The notes: generated by a model from the sequence alone, not told the origin. A stretch of DNA of 64,000 bases from Chitinophaga japonensis (GCF_007830125.1 NZ_VLLG01000003.1:858247-922246); one strand, 5' to 3'; positions 34,250-42,839 are shown, counted from the first letter of the stretch. Program-made: numbers and translations.

Positions 34250-35559
34250 GGTATTACGGACGGCTTTTGCGCCAAAATATACTTAATTCTGGCATTTACC
34301 TGCAAGGTATCTGTATTGGGGACCGGCGCAAGTGCCGCGCCTGCATACTGCCGGTAGGTGGCGGGTGCAGCTACCTGCACTACTTCTACAGATTGCGGTG
34401 TGCCGGGAATGTTGGCACCAAACCAGTGCGGGTCCTCCCGCTGCCGCCAGGTCACCAGTGTCAGCTCCGCCCCGGTAGGATAGCCGGTATCCATGGCTTC
34501 CGCAGCATGGTCAAATGCCAGTTGGTTGCCGTAGAGGGTGGACATCGTGTTTTGCTTCCGGTCGATGGAGGAAGTGATTACCTTCAGCCCTTTTTCGCTG
34601 AATTGGAAGGCGGGGAGCGTGGTGGGGATAGTAAAAACATAATCTTTGTCCTTCATGGGCCGGTGGCAGTTCACGCATTCCGTGGTGAACAGGAGGTGCT
34701 TGCCGTAAGGCGCCAGTTGCGGGCCTCTCCAGCGCGCCCAGCCCCATCCCTTGGTGTCCGCATATTTTTTGTCGTCTTTGATCATGAATTCCACCTGCCA
34801 GAATTCGCCGGTGCGCACCTGGCCGTCTGCGTCCTGGAGCTCTTTCCAGGCTGCCTTGGCAAAGATAGTGCCGTTGGGCCAGGGGTTAGTGCGGTTTTCG
34901 CGGATGGCTTTCATGGCGATGTCGTTGCCGTAGATCACGCGCATGGTGCCGTTGTCAAACCGGTCGGAGATGGTGACCACCTGCCAGTTGCGGTAGTCTG
35001 GTATATAACCGATTCCGTTAGGCGCGTTCTGCACCTGGCCGGGTTGGAGCGCGCCGGCCGTCCACTGCCGGTATTGCTTGTCTGCGCCTGCAATGGCGGC
35101 ACTATCTGCCGGTTGGATGGACACCAGGCTGCCCACGTAGTTTTTCAGCAGGGCCAACTCAGCGGGCGTTATTTTAGCGGAGGGGTGCACCAGTTGGTAG
35201 TCCGCCAGGGGCATGGCCCCGGCCTGCACCTGGTTATAGCTCTCGAAAAGCTTTCCTTTTTGCACGGCAGGAGGAAGGCTTTGCCAGGCGGAGAAGTTCA
35301 ATACTTCCCGCCCTTCGCGTACGTGTGCAGCCACCCGCCAGTATGCCGGCGCCAACTGGTCGTACCAGCGCAGCTTTGTTTCGTTGGAGTGGCAGTCGTA
35401 GCAGGCCCGTTCCAGGATCGCCTTTATTTCCGGGGGAGCCTCCAGGTCGCCGGTTACCGGCGGATGCCCAATCTCCGGGCGAATGAATTGTATTGCCAGC
35501 AGGCAGGCGCCTGTCAGTAGCAAGAGCAAGCGGGTCTTTTTACTAAACCGTTTGAACAT
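34246..35559 (-). CDS. Di-haem protein: haem-binding domain plus cytochrome P460-like domain
   Basis: 437 residues from ATG 35559. An upstream extension of 70 codons is rejected because it crosses the divergent Crp/Fnr gene start and is low in similarity. A hydrophobic helix (LLLLLTGACLLAIQFI) at 11-26 is a membrane anchor or signal. The N-terminal haem-binding domain carries CYDCHS (Cys53, Cys56, His57). The C-terminal P460-type domain has a second c-type site, CVNCHRPMKDKDYVF, and GWGWARWRGPQLAPYG. It probably carries electrons or senses redox or gas ligands in the periplasm. The four-base overlap with the LytS kinase gene links it to that two-component system. Confidence 0.85.
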   Translation of the reverse strand: MFKRFSKKTRLLLLLTGACLLAIQFIRPEIGHPPVTGDLEAPPEIKAILERACYDCHSNETKLRWYDQLAPAYWRVAAHVREGREVLNFSAWQSLPPAVQKGKLFESYNQVQAGAMPLADYQLVHPSAKITPAELALLKNYVGSLVSIQPADSAAIAGADKQYRQWTAGALQPGQVQNAPNGIGYIPDYRNWQVVTISDRFDNGTMRVIYGNDIAMKAIRENRTNPWPNGTIFAKAAWKELQDADGQVRTGEFWQVEFMIKDDKKYADTKGWGWARWRGPQLAPYGKHLLFTTECVNCHRPMKDKDYVFTIPTTLPAFQFSEKGLKVITSSIDRKQNTMSTLYGNQLAFDHAAEAMDTGYPTGAELTLVTWRQREDPHWFGANIPGTPQSVEVVQVAAPATYRQYAGAALAPVPNTDTLQVNARIKYILAQKPSVIP

Positions 35560-35693
35560 GGCGTCAACTTTTCCGTAAAACAAAGGCATGTGGCCGGGTC
35601 CGGGAAGCGGAAAAGGGGGAAAGCGGCAAATGAGCCCCCTAACCCGGCCACCCGGCCGGCGAATGTCCGTACAGGCTTGTAAAAAAAGCCCGT

Positions 35694-35701
35694 TATCTTT
35701 A
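35694..35701 (+). promoter_or_regulatory. -7 box of the Crp/Fnr gene
   Basis: TATCTTTA lies 26 bases before the ATG at 35728 and fits TAnnTTTG except for its last base. The divergent cytochrome promoter must lie in the same region, which overlaps the 5' end of both genes. Confidence 0.45.
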
Positions 35702-35727
35702 CATGCAGAACAAAAAAAAGAGCTTTT

Positions 35728-36309
35728 ATGTTTGAACAGATCGATGCTTCTGTAGCCAGGTATATACAACTAACCCCTGAAGAGCAGGAGCTGTTCCATT
35801 CCCTGCTCAGGTATAAAAAAATAAAGAAAAAGAGCTTCCTGCTGCAGGAAGGGGAGGTGTGCGATTTTGAAGCGTTCCTGTTAAAGGGTTGCACCCGCTC
35901 GTATTATATCAACCAGGAGGGAACGGAAACCATCCTGCTGTTTGCCGTAGAGGGCTGGTGGGTGAGCGATCTTACCAGCTTTACGGAACAAAAGCCCTCC
36001 AATATGTTCATAGAGACCGTAGAAGAATGCGAGCTGCTGATGATAGACTACCAGCGCAAAATGCAGTTGTTTGAAAAGATCCCGAAGTTTGAAAAGCTGT
36101 TCCGCATACTGGTGCAGCGATCCCTGGGCGTGCTGCAAACCCGCTTTTATGCCTCCGTTTCCCAAACGGCGGAAGAGCGTTATCTCGCTTTTATGGAAAA
36201 ATACCCGCACATTGCGCAGCGGGTGCCCCAGCACCAGATAGCCCGCTACATCGGGGTTTCCCCGGAATTTCTCAGCAAGGTAAGGAGCACTATGTATAAA
36301 AAGCACTGA
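35728..36309 (+). CDS. Crp/Fnr-family transcriptional regulator
   Basis: 193 residues. A cyclic-nucleotide-binding-like beta-roll occupies residues 20-110 (KKKSFLLQEGEVCDFEAFLLKG, then EGTETILLFAVEGWWVSDL). A long dimer helix follows, and a C-terminal helix-turn-helix (VPQHQIARYIGVSPEFLSKVR). The RET-type cAMP residues are not evident and no iron-sulfur cysteine cluster like that of Fnr is present. It therefore belongs to the common Bacteroidota Crp/Fnr-like group of unknown ligand. It is divergent from the di-haem protein gene and may control it. Confidence 0.9.
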   Translation: MFEQIDASVARYIQLTPEEQELFHSLLRYKKIKKKSFLLQEGEVCDFEAFLLKGCTRSYYINQEGTETILLFAVEGWWVSDLTSFTEQKPSNMFIETVEECELLMIDYQRKMQLFEKIPKFEKLFRILVQRSLGVLQTRFYASVSQTAEERYLAFMEKYPHIAQRVPQHQIARYIGVSPEFLSKVRSTMYKKH

Positions 36310-36316
36310 GCATGGC

Positions 36317-36937
36317 TCAGGGCCGGAATACCAGTTTATTGGCCAGGTCTATCTCGTCCTGGTTAATGGTATGGCCCATATTGGGGTATACCTTTTCCGT
36401 AACAGATGCGCCCATATTTTTCAGGATATTGGTAGTTGCATATACTCTTTCCACCGGTACGTGCATATCAGGGTCGCTGGTGCCTATGAAGATGGGAGTG
36501 CCGTTAAAATCGCCTTTATAATTTTCCGGGTATATTTTATCGCCGACCAGCCCCCCGGTGAAGGCCGCTGCTCCACCGTACTGCGCGGCATTACGGGCTA
36601 TAAACTCCAGCATCAGGCAGGCGCCCTGTGAAAAGCCGAGGAAGTAAATGTGCTCCGCGGGAATGCCCGCTTTTTGTATATCATCCGTTACTTCCTTTAA
36701 TACAGACAGTGCGGAGGAGAGCCAGGGCTCATTTTGCGCGGGCGGCGCCAGGAAGGAATAAGGGTACCAGGTGTGGTTGGCAGCCTGGGGCGCCAGCAAT
36801 GCAAAATCGCTTACCTGTAAATGGGCGGCCAGGGACAATATGCTGTCTGCACTTGCCCCGCGCCCGTGTATCATGATCAATGCTTTCCTGGCTTCGCCCA
36901 GGGGCTTGCCGGCCGTTATGATCTTTTTGTCGTGCAT
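36317..36937 (-). CDS. Alpha/beta hydrolase, phospholipase/carboxylesterase (MhqD-like)
   Basis: 206 residues of the Abhydrolase_2 group. The nucleophile elbow is GFSQGACLML (Ser near residue 104), the acid is in IFIGTSDPDMHVP, and the catalytic histidine is in YPNMGHTINQDE. MIHGRGASADSIL is the oxyanion strand. In Bacillus the homologue MhqD is encoded with ring-cleaving dioxygenases in quinone-resistance operons, and the neighbour here is such a dioxygenase (10-base gap). It is the last gene of the YceI operon; its in vivo substrate is not known. Confidence 0.88.
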   Translation of the reverse strand: MHDKKIITAGKPLGEARKALIMIHGRGASADSILSLAAHLQVSDFALLAPQAANHTWYPYSFLAPPAQNEPWLSSALSVLKEVTDDIQKAGIPAEHIYFLGFSQGACLMLEFIARNAAQYGGAAAFTGGLVGDKIYPENYKGDFNGTPIFIGTSDPDMHVPVERVYATTNILKNMGASVTEKVYPNMGHTINQDEIDLANKLVFRP

Positions 36938-36947
36938 ATGGATTGTG

Positions 36948-37883
36948 TTACTTTAAAATAGGCAATACTTTTTCAATATCCGCGCGTATCGGCTCGTATT
37001 GTGGGGGAAGCTTCAGCGCGCTGCCCAGCGCATCCAGCGGCTCGTCTACCGTAAAGCCGGGATTATCCGTAGCCAGCTCAAATAATACGCCGCCCGGCTC
37101 CCGGAAATAGAGGGAGAAGAAGTAGTCGCGGTTGATCCTGGGCGTTATGTTCAAGCCCCGGCTCAGTATCTTTTCACGGAAATTCATCTGCACTTCCTCG
37201 TTGGCTACGCGAAAAGCCACGTGGTGGTTGGTGCCGGTGGCTACTACGCCGGCCGGTGTTCCGGGCGCTGCTACCAGGTCTACGATGGCGGCATTGTCTG
37301 CCGCGCCGGTGATGAAGCGGTAGCGGTTGCCTTCCTGCTCCAGCAAGGTATAGCCAAATATATCCGTCAGGATCTTTGCCGTGGCGTCAATGTCTTTCAG
37401 CGTTAAGGTGATGCTGTGAAAACCTTTGGTAGCGTGTTGCGCCGTTACTTCAGCAGTTTCCCAGGGCTGGCGGGTATCTGTTTTTTTCGGAACAATGAGC
37501 TGTAGCTGCAGCCCGTCCGGGTCCTGGAAAGGAAGATAGGTTTCGCCCAGCTTTTCGGCCACCGGGCCATGCTGCACGTTGAGTGCTTTAAAACGCTCCG
37601 CCCAGAAGTCCAGGCTACCGGCGGGCACGGAGTAACCTATTTCCGTAGCCATGCCGGTGCCGGTACGGCCTGCCTGCATGCCCTCCCAGGGGAAGAAGGT
37701 AAGGATGGTGCCGGGTGTGCCTTGTTCGTTTCCAAAATAAAAGTGATAAGTGCCGGGGTCGTCGAAATTCACCGTTTTCTTCACCAGCCGCAGCCCCAGC
37801 ACTTTTGTATAGAAATCATGGTTACGCTGGGCATTTCCGGCAATAGCCGTTATGTGATTGATGCCTGTTATCATGTCTTTCAT
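36948..37883 (-). CDS. Ring-cleaving dioxygenase of the glyoxalase/VOC superfamily (MhqO/MhqA-like)
   Basis: 311 residues from ATG 37883; an upstream frame to 37985 would overlap the previous gene. There are two tandem VOC domains: the first starts GINHITAIAGNAQRNHDFY and the second GFHSITLTLKDIDATAKIL. Metal ligands are visible as His in NHIT, His in GTNHHVAFRV and Glu in PGGVLFELATD. Such proteins cleave or detoxify hydroquinones and catechols using Fe(II). The pairing with the downstream esterase mirrors the Bacillus MhqR regulon, which points to quinone or electrophile resistance. Confidence 0.9.
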   Translation of the reverse strand: MKDMITGINHITAIAGNAQRNHDFYTKVLGLRLVKKTVNFDDPGTYHFYFGNEQGTPGTILTFFPWEGMQAGRTGTGMATEIGYSVPAGSLDFWAERFKALNVQHGPVAEKLGETYLPFQDPDGLQLQLIVPKKTDTRQPWETAEVTAQHATKGFHSITLTLKDIDATAKILTDIFGYTLLEQEGNRYRFITGAADNAAIVDLVAAPGTPAGVVATGTNHHVAFRVANEEVQMNFREKILSRGLNITPRINRDYFFSLYFREPGGVLFELATDNPGFTVDEPLDALGSALKLPPQYEPIRADIEKVLPILK

Positions 37884-37914
37884 CTGTTGTAATCGTTTAG
37901 CGTGTAAATAATGA

Positions 37915-38241
37915 TCAGCGGAGCTGTATCTGGTGCGCATCCAGCGCGGCCCGTATTTCACTTTCCAGCAGCCCGCTGCCGCCACCGAAGTGGCGGATGA
38001 TGATAATGTGCGGTTGCAGTGCGGCCAGGCGTTCCTTTATCACTGCTGCATCTGCTTCCGGGATACCTGCGCAAAGTAGCAGGATGTGGTAGGGCGCCTC
38101 GCTGCAGGCTGTAATGGCTTCCTCAGTGGAGGCCACCACCTTTCCCGTCCAGTTCTCACGCCCGTTGATCAGCCGGTGCAGCACCTGCATGATCTCCTGG
38201 TGATGGCCTGCCGCGAGGATATGAAGTTGATCAAGTACCAT
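37915..38241 (-). CDS. Small unknown protein, receiver-like or alpha/beta fold
   Basis: 108 residues. The alternation of strands and helices (LHILAAGHHQEIMQVLHRLI, KVVASTEEAITACSE, HILLLCAGIPEADAAVIKE and HIIIIRHFGGGSGLLESEI) resembles a CheY-like or Rossmann-like single domain, but the phosphoacceptor aspartate is replaced by the CAG tripeptide. I do not recognise a named family. It lies three bases after YceI and 31 before the dioxygenase, so it belongs to the same operon; a role in the same stress response is inferred from context only. Confidence 0.6.
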   Translation of the reverse strand: MVLDQLHILAAGHHQEIMQVLHRLINGRENWTGKVVASTEEAITACSEAPYHILLLCAGIPEADAAVIKERLAALQPHIIIIRHFGGGSGLLESEIRAALDAHQIQLR

Positions 38242-38244
38242 TGC

Positions 38245-38790
38245 TTATGCTTGTTCTACCAGTTGAATATCTGCCAGTATGCGGATGTCTTCCCCTACCA
38301 GCACACCGCCGGTTTCCAGGGCGGCATTCCAGTTAAGGCCGAACTCCTTCCGGTTGATCTTTGTATCAATGCTGAAAGCTACCTTGGTATTGCCCCAGGG
38401 ATCACGCACCGTACCGCCGTATTCCACGGGGATGCTGATGGTTTTTGTCACGTCCCTGATGGTAAGCTCGCCTTCCAGCGTGTAGTCGCCTTTGTTATCC
38501 GATTTTTTGAAGGAGCGGGACACGAATTTCAGTTGGGGATATTTTTCCGCTTCAAAGAAGTCGGCAGATTTCAGGTGGCCGTCCCTTTGCGCATCGCCGG
38601 TATTGATGGAAGCTGTATCCACAGTTACCGTTACATTGGCGTCGGTAAAGTCCTCTTTGGAAGCATCCAGTTGTACATCGAACTTGTCGAATTTGCCGGA
38701 TACGGTAGATATCATCAGGTGTTTTACTTTAAAGTTCACTTCAGAGTGAGCGGGGTCCAGTACCCATGTAGTTTTAGTTTGCGTTTCCAT
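38245..38790 (-). CDS. YceI-family lipid-binding-like protein
   Basis: 181 residues. The family pattern starts at residue 9 (WVLDPAHSEVNFKVKHLMISTVSGKF, here in two pieces). GDAQRDGHLKSADFFEAEKYPQL and LTIRDVTKTISIPVEYGG follow. YceI folds as a lipocalin-like barrel that binds polyprenyl or amide ligands such as ubiquinone-8 in homologues. No signal peptide is present, so this is a cytoplasmic member. It is the first gene of the operon behind an operator-like palindrome at 38856-38869 and a -7 box at 38825-38832. Confidence 0.92.
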   Translation of the reverse strand: METQTKTTWVLDPAHSEVNFKVKHLMISTVSGKFDKFDVQLDASKEDFTDANVTVTVDTASINTGDAQRDGHLKSADFFEAEKYPQLKFVSRSFKKSDNKGDYTLEGELTIRDVTKTISIPVEYGGTVRDPWGNTKVAFSIDTKINRKEFGLNWNAALETGGVLVGEDIRILADIQLVEQA

Positions 38791-38824
38791 ATTTGTAAGT
38801 TTTAAGTGTTTGTTGTTGATGATG

Positions 38825-38869
38825 TAAAGTTACGACCGGTGCAGGCTGTGGTCCATTAACCTAGGTTAA
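38825..38869 (-). promoter_or_regulatory. YceI operon promoter with 14-bp palindromic activator-like site
   Basis: On the minus strand the perfect palindrome TTAACCTAGGTTAA (38856-38869) is followed after exactly 23 bases by the -7 box TAACTTTA (38825-38832). No -33 box is present. The same arrangement occurs before the pirin gene with the same 23-base gap, and the flanks match too (TTAATGGAC after the palindrome). A centre near -44 suggests activation. Confidence 0.7.
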
Positions 38870-39600
38870 GACTTTTGGGTGACCTGCATGGGCACTTCCA
38901 TGACCAGTAGTTGCGAATTGTCCTCATTGGCCGTGATGCTTACCTGTGCCGTTCCTTCTATGCCCAGGCCGTCCCGTTTTTCCAGTGACTGTCCGTCTAT
39001 GGTAAAGGAGCCGTTGATCACGAACAGGTATACGCCGTTGCCTTCCTTTTTCAGATCATACGCTACCTGCCTGCCTTTTTCAAAGGCGCCCATGTGAAAC
39101 CAGGCGTCCTGGTGTATCCAGGCGCCGCCATGGCTGCCGGGCGCCGGGGAGATGATCTGTTGCAGGTTGTTCTGCATCGCCGCCATATCCAGCGTTACCT
39201 GGTCGTAGCGGGGAGATACATTCAGCCGGTTAGGGAACAGCCATATCTGCAGGAATTTCACTTCCCGGTCTGCGTGTTTGTTATACTCGCTGTGAAATAC
39301 GCCGGTGCCGGCGCTCATCACCTGTACATCACCCTGGCGGATCACCTCGGTATTGCCCAAGTTGTCCTTATGTTCCAGGTCGCCTTCCAGGGGAATGCTG
39401 ATAATTTCCATGTTGTCATGCGGGTGGGTGCCAAAGCCCCGGCCACCGGCCACGGTATCGTCATTCAGCACGCGCAGCGCGCCAAAGCCCATTCTTTCCG
39501 GGTTGTAGTAGCTGGCGAAGCTGAAGGTCTGCCGGCTGTTGAGCCAGCCATGTTCCGCGTTGCCGCGGGTATCTGCCTTATGTAATGTGTGTGTTGCCAT
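38866..39600 (-). CDS. Pirin-family protein (quercetinase-like bicupin)
   Basis: 244 residues. The N-terminal cupin has the metal ligands in GFGTHPHDNMEIISIPLEG and a later histidine and glutamate, and the N-terminus HGWLNSRQTFSFASYYNPERMGF (read in pieces) is the pirin signature. The C-terminal cupin half is shorter (VYLFVINGSFTIDGQSL). Bacterial pirins such as YhhW cleave quercetin in vitro and bind iron; the physiological role is often electrophile defence. The gene has its own promoter but shares the regulatory palindrome with the YceI operon downstream. Confidence 0.93.
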   Translation of the reverse strand: MATHTLHKADTRGNAEHGWLNSRQTFSFASYYNPERMGFGALRVLNDDTVAGGRGFGTHPHDNMEIISIPLEGDLEHKDNLGNTEVIRQGDVQVMSAGTGVFHSEYNKHADREVKFLQIWLFPNRLNVSPRYDQVTLDMAAMQNNLQQIISPAPGSHGGAWIHQDAWFHMGAFEKGRQVAYDLKKEGNGVYLFVINGSFTIDGQSLEKRDGLGIEGTAQVSITANEDNSQLLVMEVPMQVTQKS

Positions 39601-39620
39601 TGTAATTGTTTTTGACAGTA

Positions 39621-39665
39621 CAAATTTCCGGCAGGAAGGGGGGTGCGTCCATTAACCTAGATTAA
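39621..39665 (-). promoter_or_regulatory. Pirin promoter with matching palindrome
   Basis: On the minus strand TTAATCTAGGTTAA (39652-39665, one base off a perfect palindrome) is followed after exactly 23 bases by the -7 box GAAATTTG (39621-39628). The extended block CTTAATCTAGGTTAATGGAC matches the block before YceI in all but one position. Confidence 0.7.
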
Positions 39666-39675
39666 GAAATGATGC

Positions 39676-39683
39676 TATTTTTG
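39676..39683 (+). promoter_or_regulatory. -7 box of the rRNA/tRNA methyltransferase gene
   Basis: TATTTTTG fits the TAnnTTTG consensus 19 bases before the ATG at 39703. It is divergent from the pirin promoter; the palindrome at 39652-39665 is 10 bases away and may also influence this promoter. Confidence 0.5.
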
Positions 39684-39702
39684 CGGCAACCAAAAGTTGA
39701 CT

Positions 39703-40293
39703 ATGACACCGGAACGCAGGGAAAGACTAACGGCTGTGCTCAACAAACGCCAGCCGGACCTCACCGTAGTACTGGAAAATGTGCAGGACCCGCACAACAT
39801 ATCCGCCGTGATGCGCACCTGTGATGCCGTGGGGATACAGGAGATATATGTGCTGAACTACAAGATACCGCGGCACAGGAAGTGGGGCGCCAAAAGCTCG
39901 TCCAGCGCGGCCAAATGGCTTACTGTTCACCAGTTTTCCGATGTAGGGGAATGCATGGCGGCCCTGCGTAAAAAATATAACAAGATACTGACCACGCACC
40001 TGGCGGCAGATGCGGTGAGCCTGTATGATATTGATTTTACCGGCTCCGTGGCGCTGGTGTTCGGCAATGAGCACAGTGGTGTGAGCGAGGAGATACGTGC
40101 GCTGGCAGACGGTAATTTTTTAATACCCCAAATGGGCATTATCCGTTCCCTGAATATATCTGTAGCCTGTGCTGTCAGCATTTATGAAGCGCTGCGGCAA
40201 AAGACGCTGGCCGGGCATTATGATCAGCCGCGGCTACCGGCAGCGCAGGCAAAGGAGCTATGGGAAACGTGGAGCACGAACAGCGCAATGTAA
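39703..40293 (+). CDS. tRNA (guanosine-2'-O-)-methyltransferase, SpoU/TrmH family
   Basis: 196 residues from ATG 39703; a TTG codon at 39697 would add two residues. SPOUT motifs are clear: motif 1 VLENVQDPHNISAVMRTCDA, motif 2 SVALVFGNEHSGVSEE, and motif 3 IPQMGIIRSLNISVACAVS, which holds the trefoil-knot SAM site. The sequence fits TrmH, which methylates G18 of tRNA, better than the 23S rRNA enzymes with an N-terminal RNA-binding domain. It acts in the cytoplasm and is not linked functionally to its neighbours. Confidence 0.9.
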   Translation: MTPERRERLTAVLNKRQPDLTVVLENVQDPHNISAVMRTCDAVGIQEIYVLNYKIPRHRKWGAKSSSSAAKWLTVHQFSDVGECMAALRKKYNKILTTHLAADAVSLYDIDFTGSVALVFGNEHSGVSEEIRALADGNFLIPQMGIIRSLNISVACAVSIYEALRQKTLAGHYDQPRLPAAQAKELWETWSTNSAM

Positions 40294-40438
40294 ATTGTCC
40301 GGAATCGTACAGCGGCCGTTCATATCCGTACAGGGAAAATAGGTTCAGGATAGGTACAGGCCTGTGTTACAGGTTTTGGCATAAATGGCAGCCTTATTGC
40401 GGCAACTGGATGCACCTTTTTATGTAATATGCTGTACT

Positions 40439-42838
40439 ATGCTTAAAAATTATTTCAAAATAGCCTGGCGCAACCTGGCGCGAAACCGCTTTTTTTCCGG
40501 TATCAACATTGCGGGGCTGGCCATCGGGCTGGCTTGCGCCCTGATGCTGACCCTGTATGTGAAGGATGAACTGAGTTACGATCGCCATCATGCGAACGCC
40601 GACAGGATATACCGCTTATCCCGCACTTTTTTGTCCAATGAAGGGTCGGTGTCGTTACGTTTGGGAGTGGTGGCCCCTCCTTTCGGGCCGCTTATCAGGC
40701 AGGATTTTCCCGAGGTGGAGGAGGTGGTGCGCCTGATTGAAACCGATGCACTGGTGCGCTATGGCGATCATTTTTTTGAGGAGAAAGACGTATTTGCGGC
40801 TGAGCAGAACCTGTTCAGGGTATTCAGCATTAAAGTGCTGCAGGGGAGCCCGGACAAGGCGCTGGAAAACCCGTTCTCCATTATGTTCTCCAGGCCGATG
40901 GCGGAGAAATATTTCGGGAAGGAGAACCCCATCGGGAAAACCGTGCGCCTGGATAACCAACTGGATTATACCGTGACCGGCGTTTTTGAGCCGCTGCCTG
41001 CACAGTCCACTTTCCACCCGGGCTTCCTGATATCCTTTTCAACATTGAACGATGAAAGGGTGTACGGAAGGGAGCAACTGAGAACCAACTGGGGAAACAA
41101 TACTTTTTCCACCTTTCTTTTGCTGCCGCCTCATTATAACCCGGAAAAACTGGTCAGGGCCTTCCCGGCTTTTCAGAACAAGCATATTGAACCGAATGCC
41201 TCCAAATGGTCGGTGTTAAACCTGATGAAGCTCACGGACATTCACCTGCATTCTCACCTGGATGCGGAGATGGAGGCGAACGGGGATATACGGTATGTTT
41301 ATTTCTTTTCCATCATAGGCATTTTTATACTGGCTATTGCCTGCATCAACTATATGAACCTGGCTACGGCGCGTTCTGCCAAAAGGGCGAAAGAGGTGGG
41401 TATGCGGAAAGCGGTGGGCGCCATGCGCAGCCAGTTGATCAGGCAGTTCTTAAGCGAATCTTTCCTGCTCATTTTTATTGCATTGGCGGCGGCGGTGATC
41501 ATAGTGATGCTATGCCTTCCGTTCTTAAATGAGCTGTCTCAAAAGGAGCTGACAATAAGGGACCTCCTGACCCCGGGCTTCATTATCGCAATAGTATGTA
41601 TTACCTTATTTACCGGGCTGCTGGCGGGCAGCTATCCTGCTTTTGTGCTGACCGCTTTTCAGCCGGTGAATGCATTAAAAGGCAGGATTGCCTCCACTTT
41701 CAAAAAAGCGAGGATACGGCAGGCGCTGGTGATCATGCAGTTTGCCATTGTAGTGGCGCTGATCATCAGCACGATGGTCATACGTCATCAAATGAAGTAT
41801 GTGCAGGACTACAAGCTGGGCTATTCTAAAGACCAGGTAGTACTGCTGCCTGCCATTGGTGACTCCGCGGCTTATGAAGGGTTCAAACAACAGCTCAGGC
41901 AAAGCAGCAGCATTGCGGATGTGACACGTTCTTCCCGCATACCCTCCGGCCGCCTGCTGGACTCATGGGATGCGCATATTATGAAGGGAGATACCATGAC
42001 GCCGACGGATATCAATATTAAATCCCTTTCAGTGGACGAAGATTTTATACCCACTTACCGGATATCGATGGCGGCAGGGAGAAATTTTTCCCGGAACCAT
42101 CCTACAGACAGAACCAGTGGTTTTATATTGAATGAAACGGCCACCCGCCTGCTGGGTTGGAAGGTTCCGGCTGATGCCATCGGCAAGCATTTTAAGTATG
42201 GCTCCATCAGCGGCCAGGTCATAGGGGTGACGGCGGATTACCGCTTTGAGTCGCTGCACCAGCAGGTGCCTCCCATAGTGATGTTCATGAACGGCGGCAA
42301 TTTCCGGCAGTTGTCCGTGCGGGTAGCCGGGCGGGATATACAGGGCGGGCTGGCTGCGATGACAGCCGCCTGGGAAAGCCGGTTCCCGGACCGGCCTTTC
42401 ACCTACCAGTTCCTGGACCAGCGTTTTAAAAAGCTGTATGCCCGCGAACAAACGCAGCAGTTGTTATTCAGTATCTTTTCGGGTATCGCCATTTTTATTT
42501 CCTGCCTGGGTCTTCTTGGGCTATCCATGTTCATGGCAGAAATTCGTATGAAAGAAATAGGGGTACGTAAAGTATTGGGGGCATCGGTTTACAACCTGGT
42601 GGCGCTGTTGTCGCGCGATTTCCTGAAGCTGGTGTTGATCGCCATCCTGGTGGCCTCTCCCATAGCCTGGTATGTTATGGATAAATGGCTGGAAGGCTTT
42701 GCATACCGGATAACCATGCAATGGTGGATGTTTGGCCTGGCGGGATTGCTGGCGGTGGCCATTGCCCTACTGACCGTAAGTTACCAGTCGGTAAAAGCAG
42801 CGCTTGCAAACCCGGTGAAGGCGTTGACGCTGGAGTGA
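40439..42838 (+). CDS. FtsX/MacB-type ABC transporter permease
   Basis: 799 residues from ATG 40439 (MLKNYFKIAWRNLARNRFFSGINI, the family start). The topology is TM1, a large periplasmic MacB-PCD domain, three helices, a second shorter periplasmic part and three more helices. The motifs ARSAKRAKEVGMRKAVGAMRSQLI and RMKEIGVRKVLGASVYNLV are the coupling-helix signatures of both halves. No ATPase gene is adjacent, as is common for this expanded group in Bacteroidota. A paralogue lies at 49052-51478. Substrate unknown; MacB-like proteins act as mechanotransmitters rather than classical importers. Confidence 0.92.
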   Translation: MLKNYFKIAWRNLARNRFFSGINIAGLAIGLACALMLTLYVKDELSYDRHHANADRIYRLSRTFLSNEGSVSLRLGVVAPPFGPLIRQDFPEVEEVVRLIETDALVRYGDHFFEEKDVFAAEQNLFRVFSIKVLQGSPDKALENPFSIMFSRPMAEKYFGKENPIGKTVRLDNQLDYTVTGVFEPLPAQSTFHPGFLISFSTLNDERVYGREQLRTNWGNNTFSTFLLLPPHYNPEKLVRAFPAFQNKHIEPNASKWSVLNLMKLTDIHLHSHLDAEMEANGDIRYVYFFSIIGIFILAIACINYMNLATARSAKRAKEVGMRKAVGAMRSQLIRQFLSESFLLIFIALAAAVIIVMLCLPFLNELSQKELTIRDLLTPGFIIAIVCITLFTGLLAGSYPAFVLTAFQPVNALKGRIASTFKKARIRQALVIMQFAIVVALIISTMVIRHQMKYVQDYKLGYSKDQVVLLPAIGDSAAYEGFKQQLRQSSSIADVTRSSRIPSGRLLDSWDAHIMKGDTMTPTDINIKSLSVDEDFIPTYRISMAAGRNFSRNHPTDRTSGFILNETATRLLGWKVPADAIGKHFKYGSISGQVIGVTADYRFESLHQQVPPIVMFMNGGNFRQLSVRVAGRDIQGGLAAMTAAWESRFPDRPFTYQFLDQRFKKLYAREQTQQLLFSIFSGIAIFISCLGLLGLSMFMAEIRMKEIGVRKVLGASVYNLVALLSRDFLKLVLIAILVASPIAWYVMDKWLEGFAYRITMQWWMFGLAGLLAVAIALLTVSYQSVKAALANPVKALTLE

Positions 42839-42839
42839 A

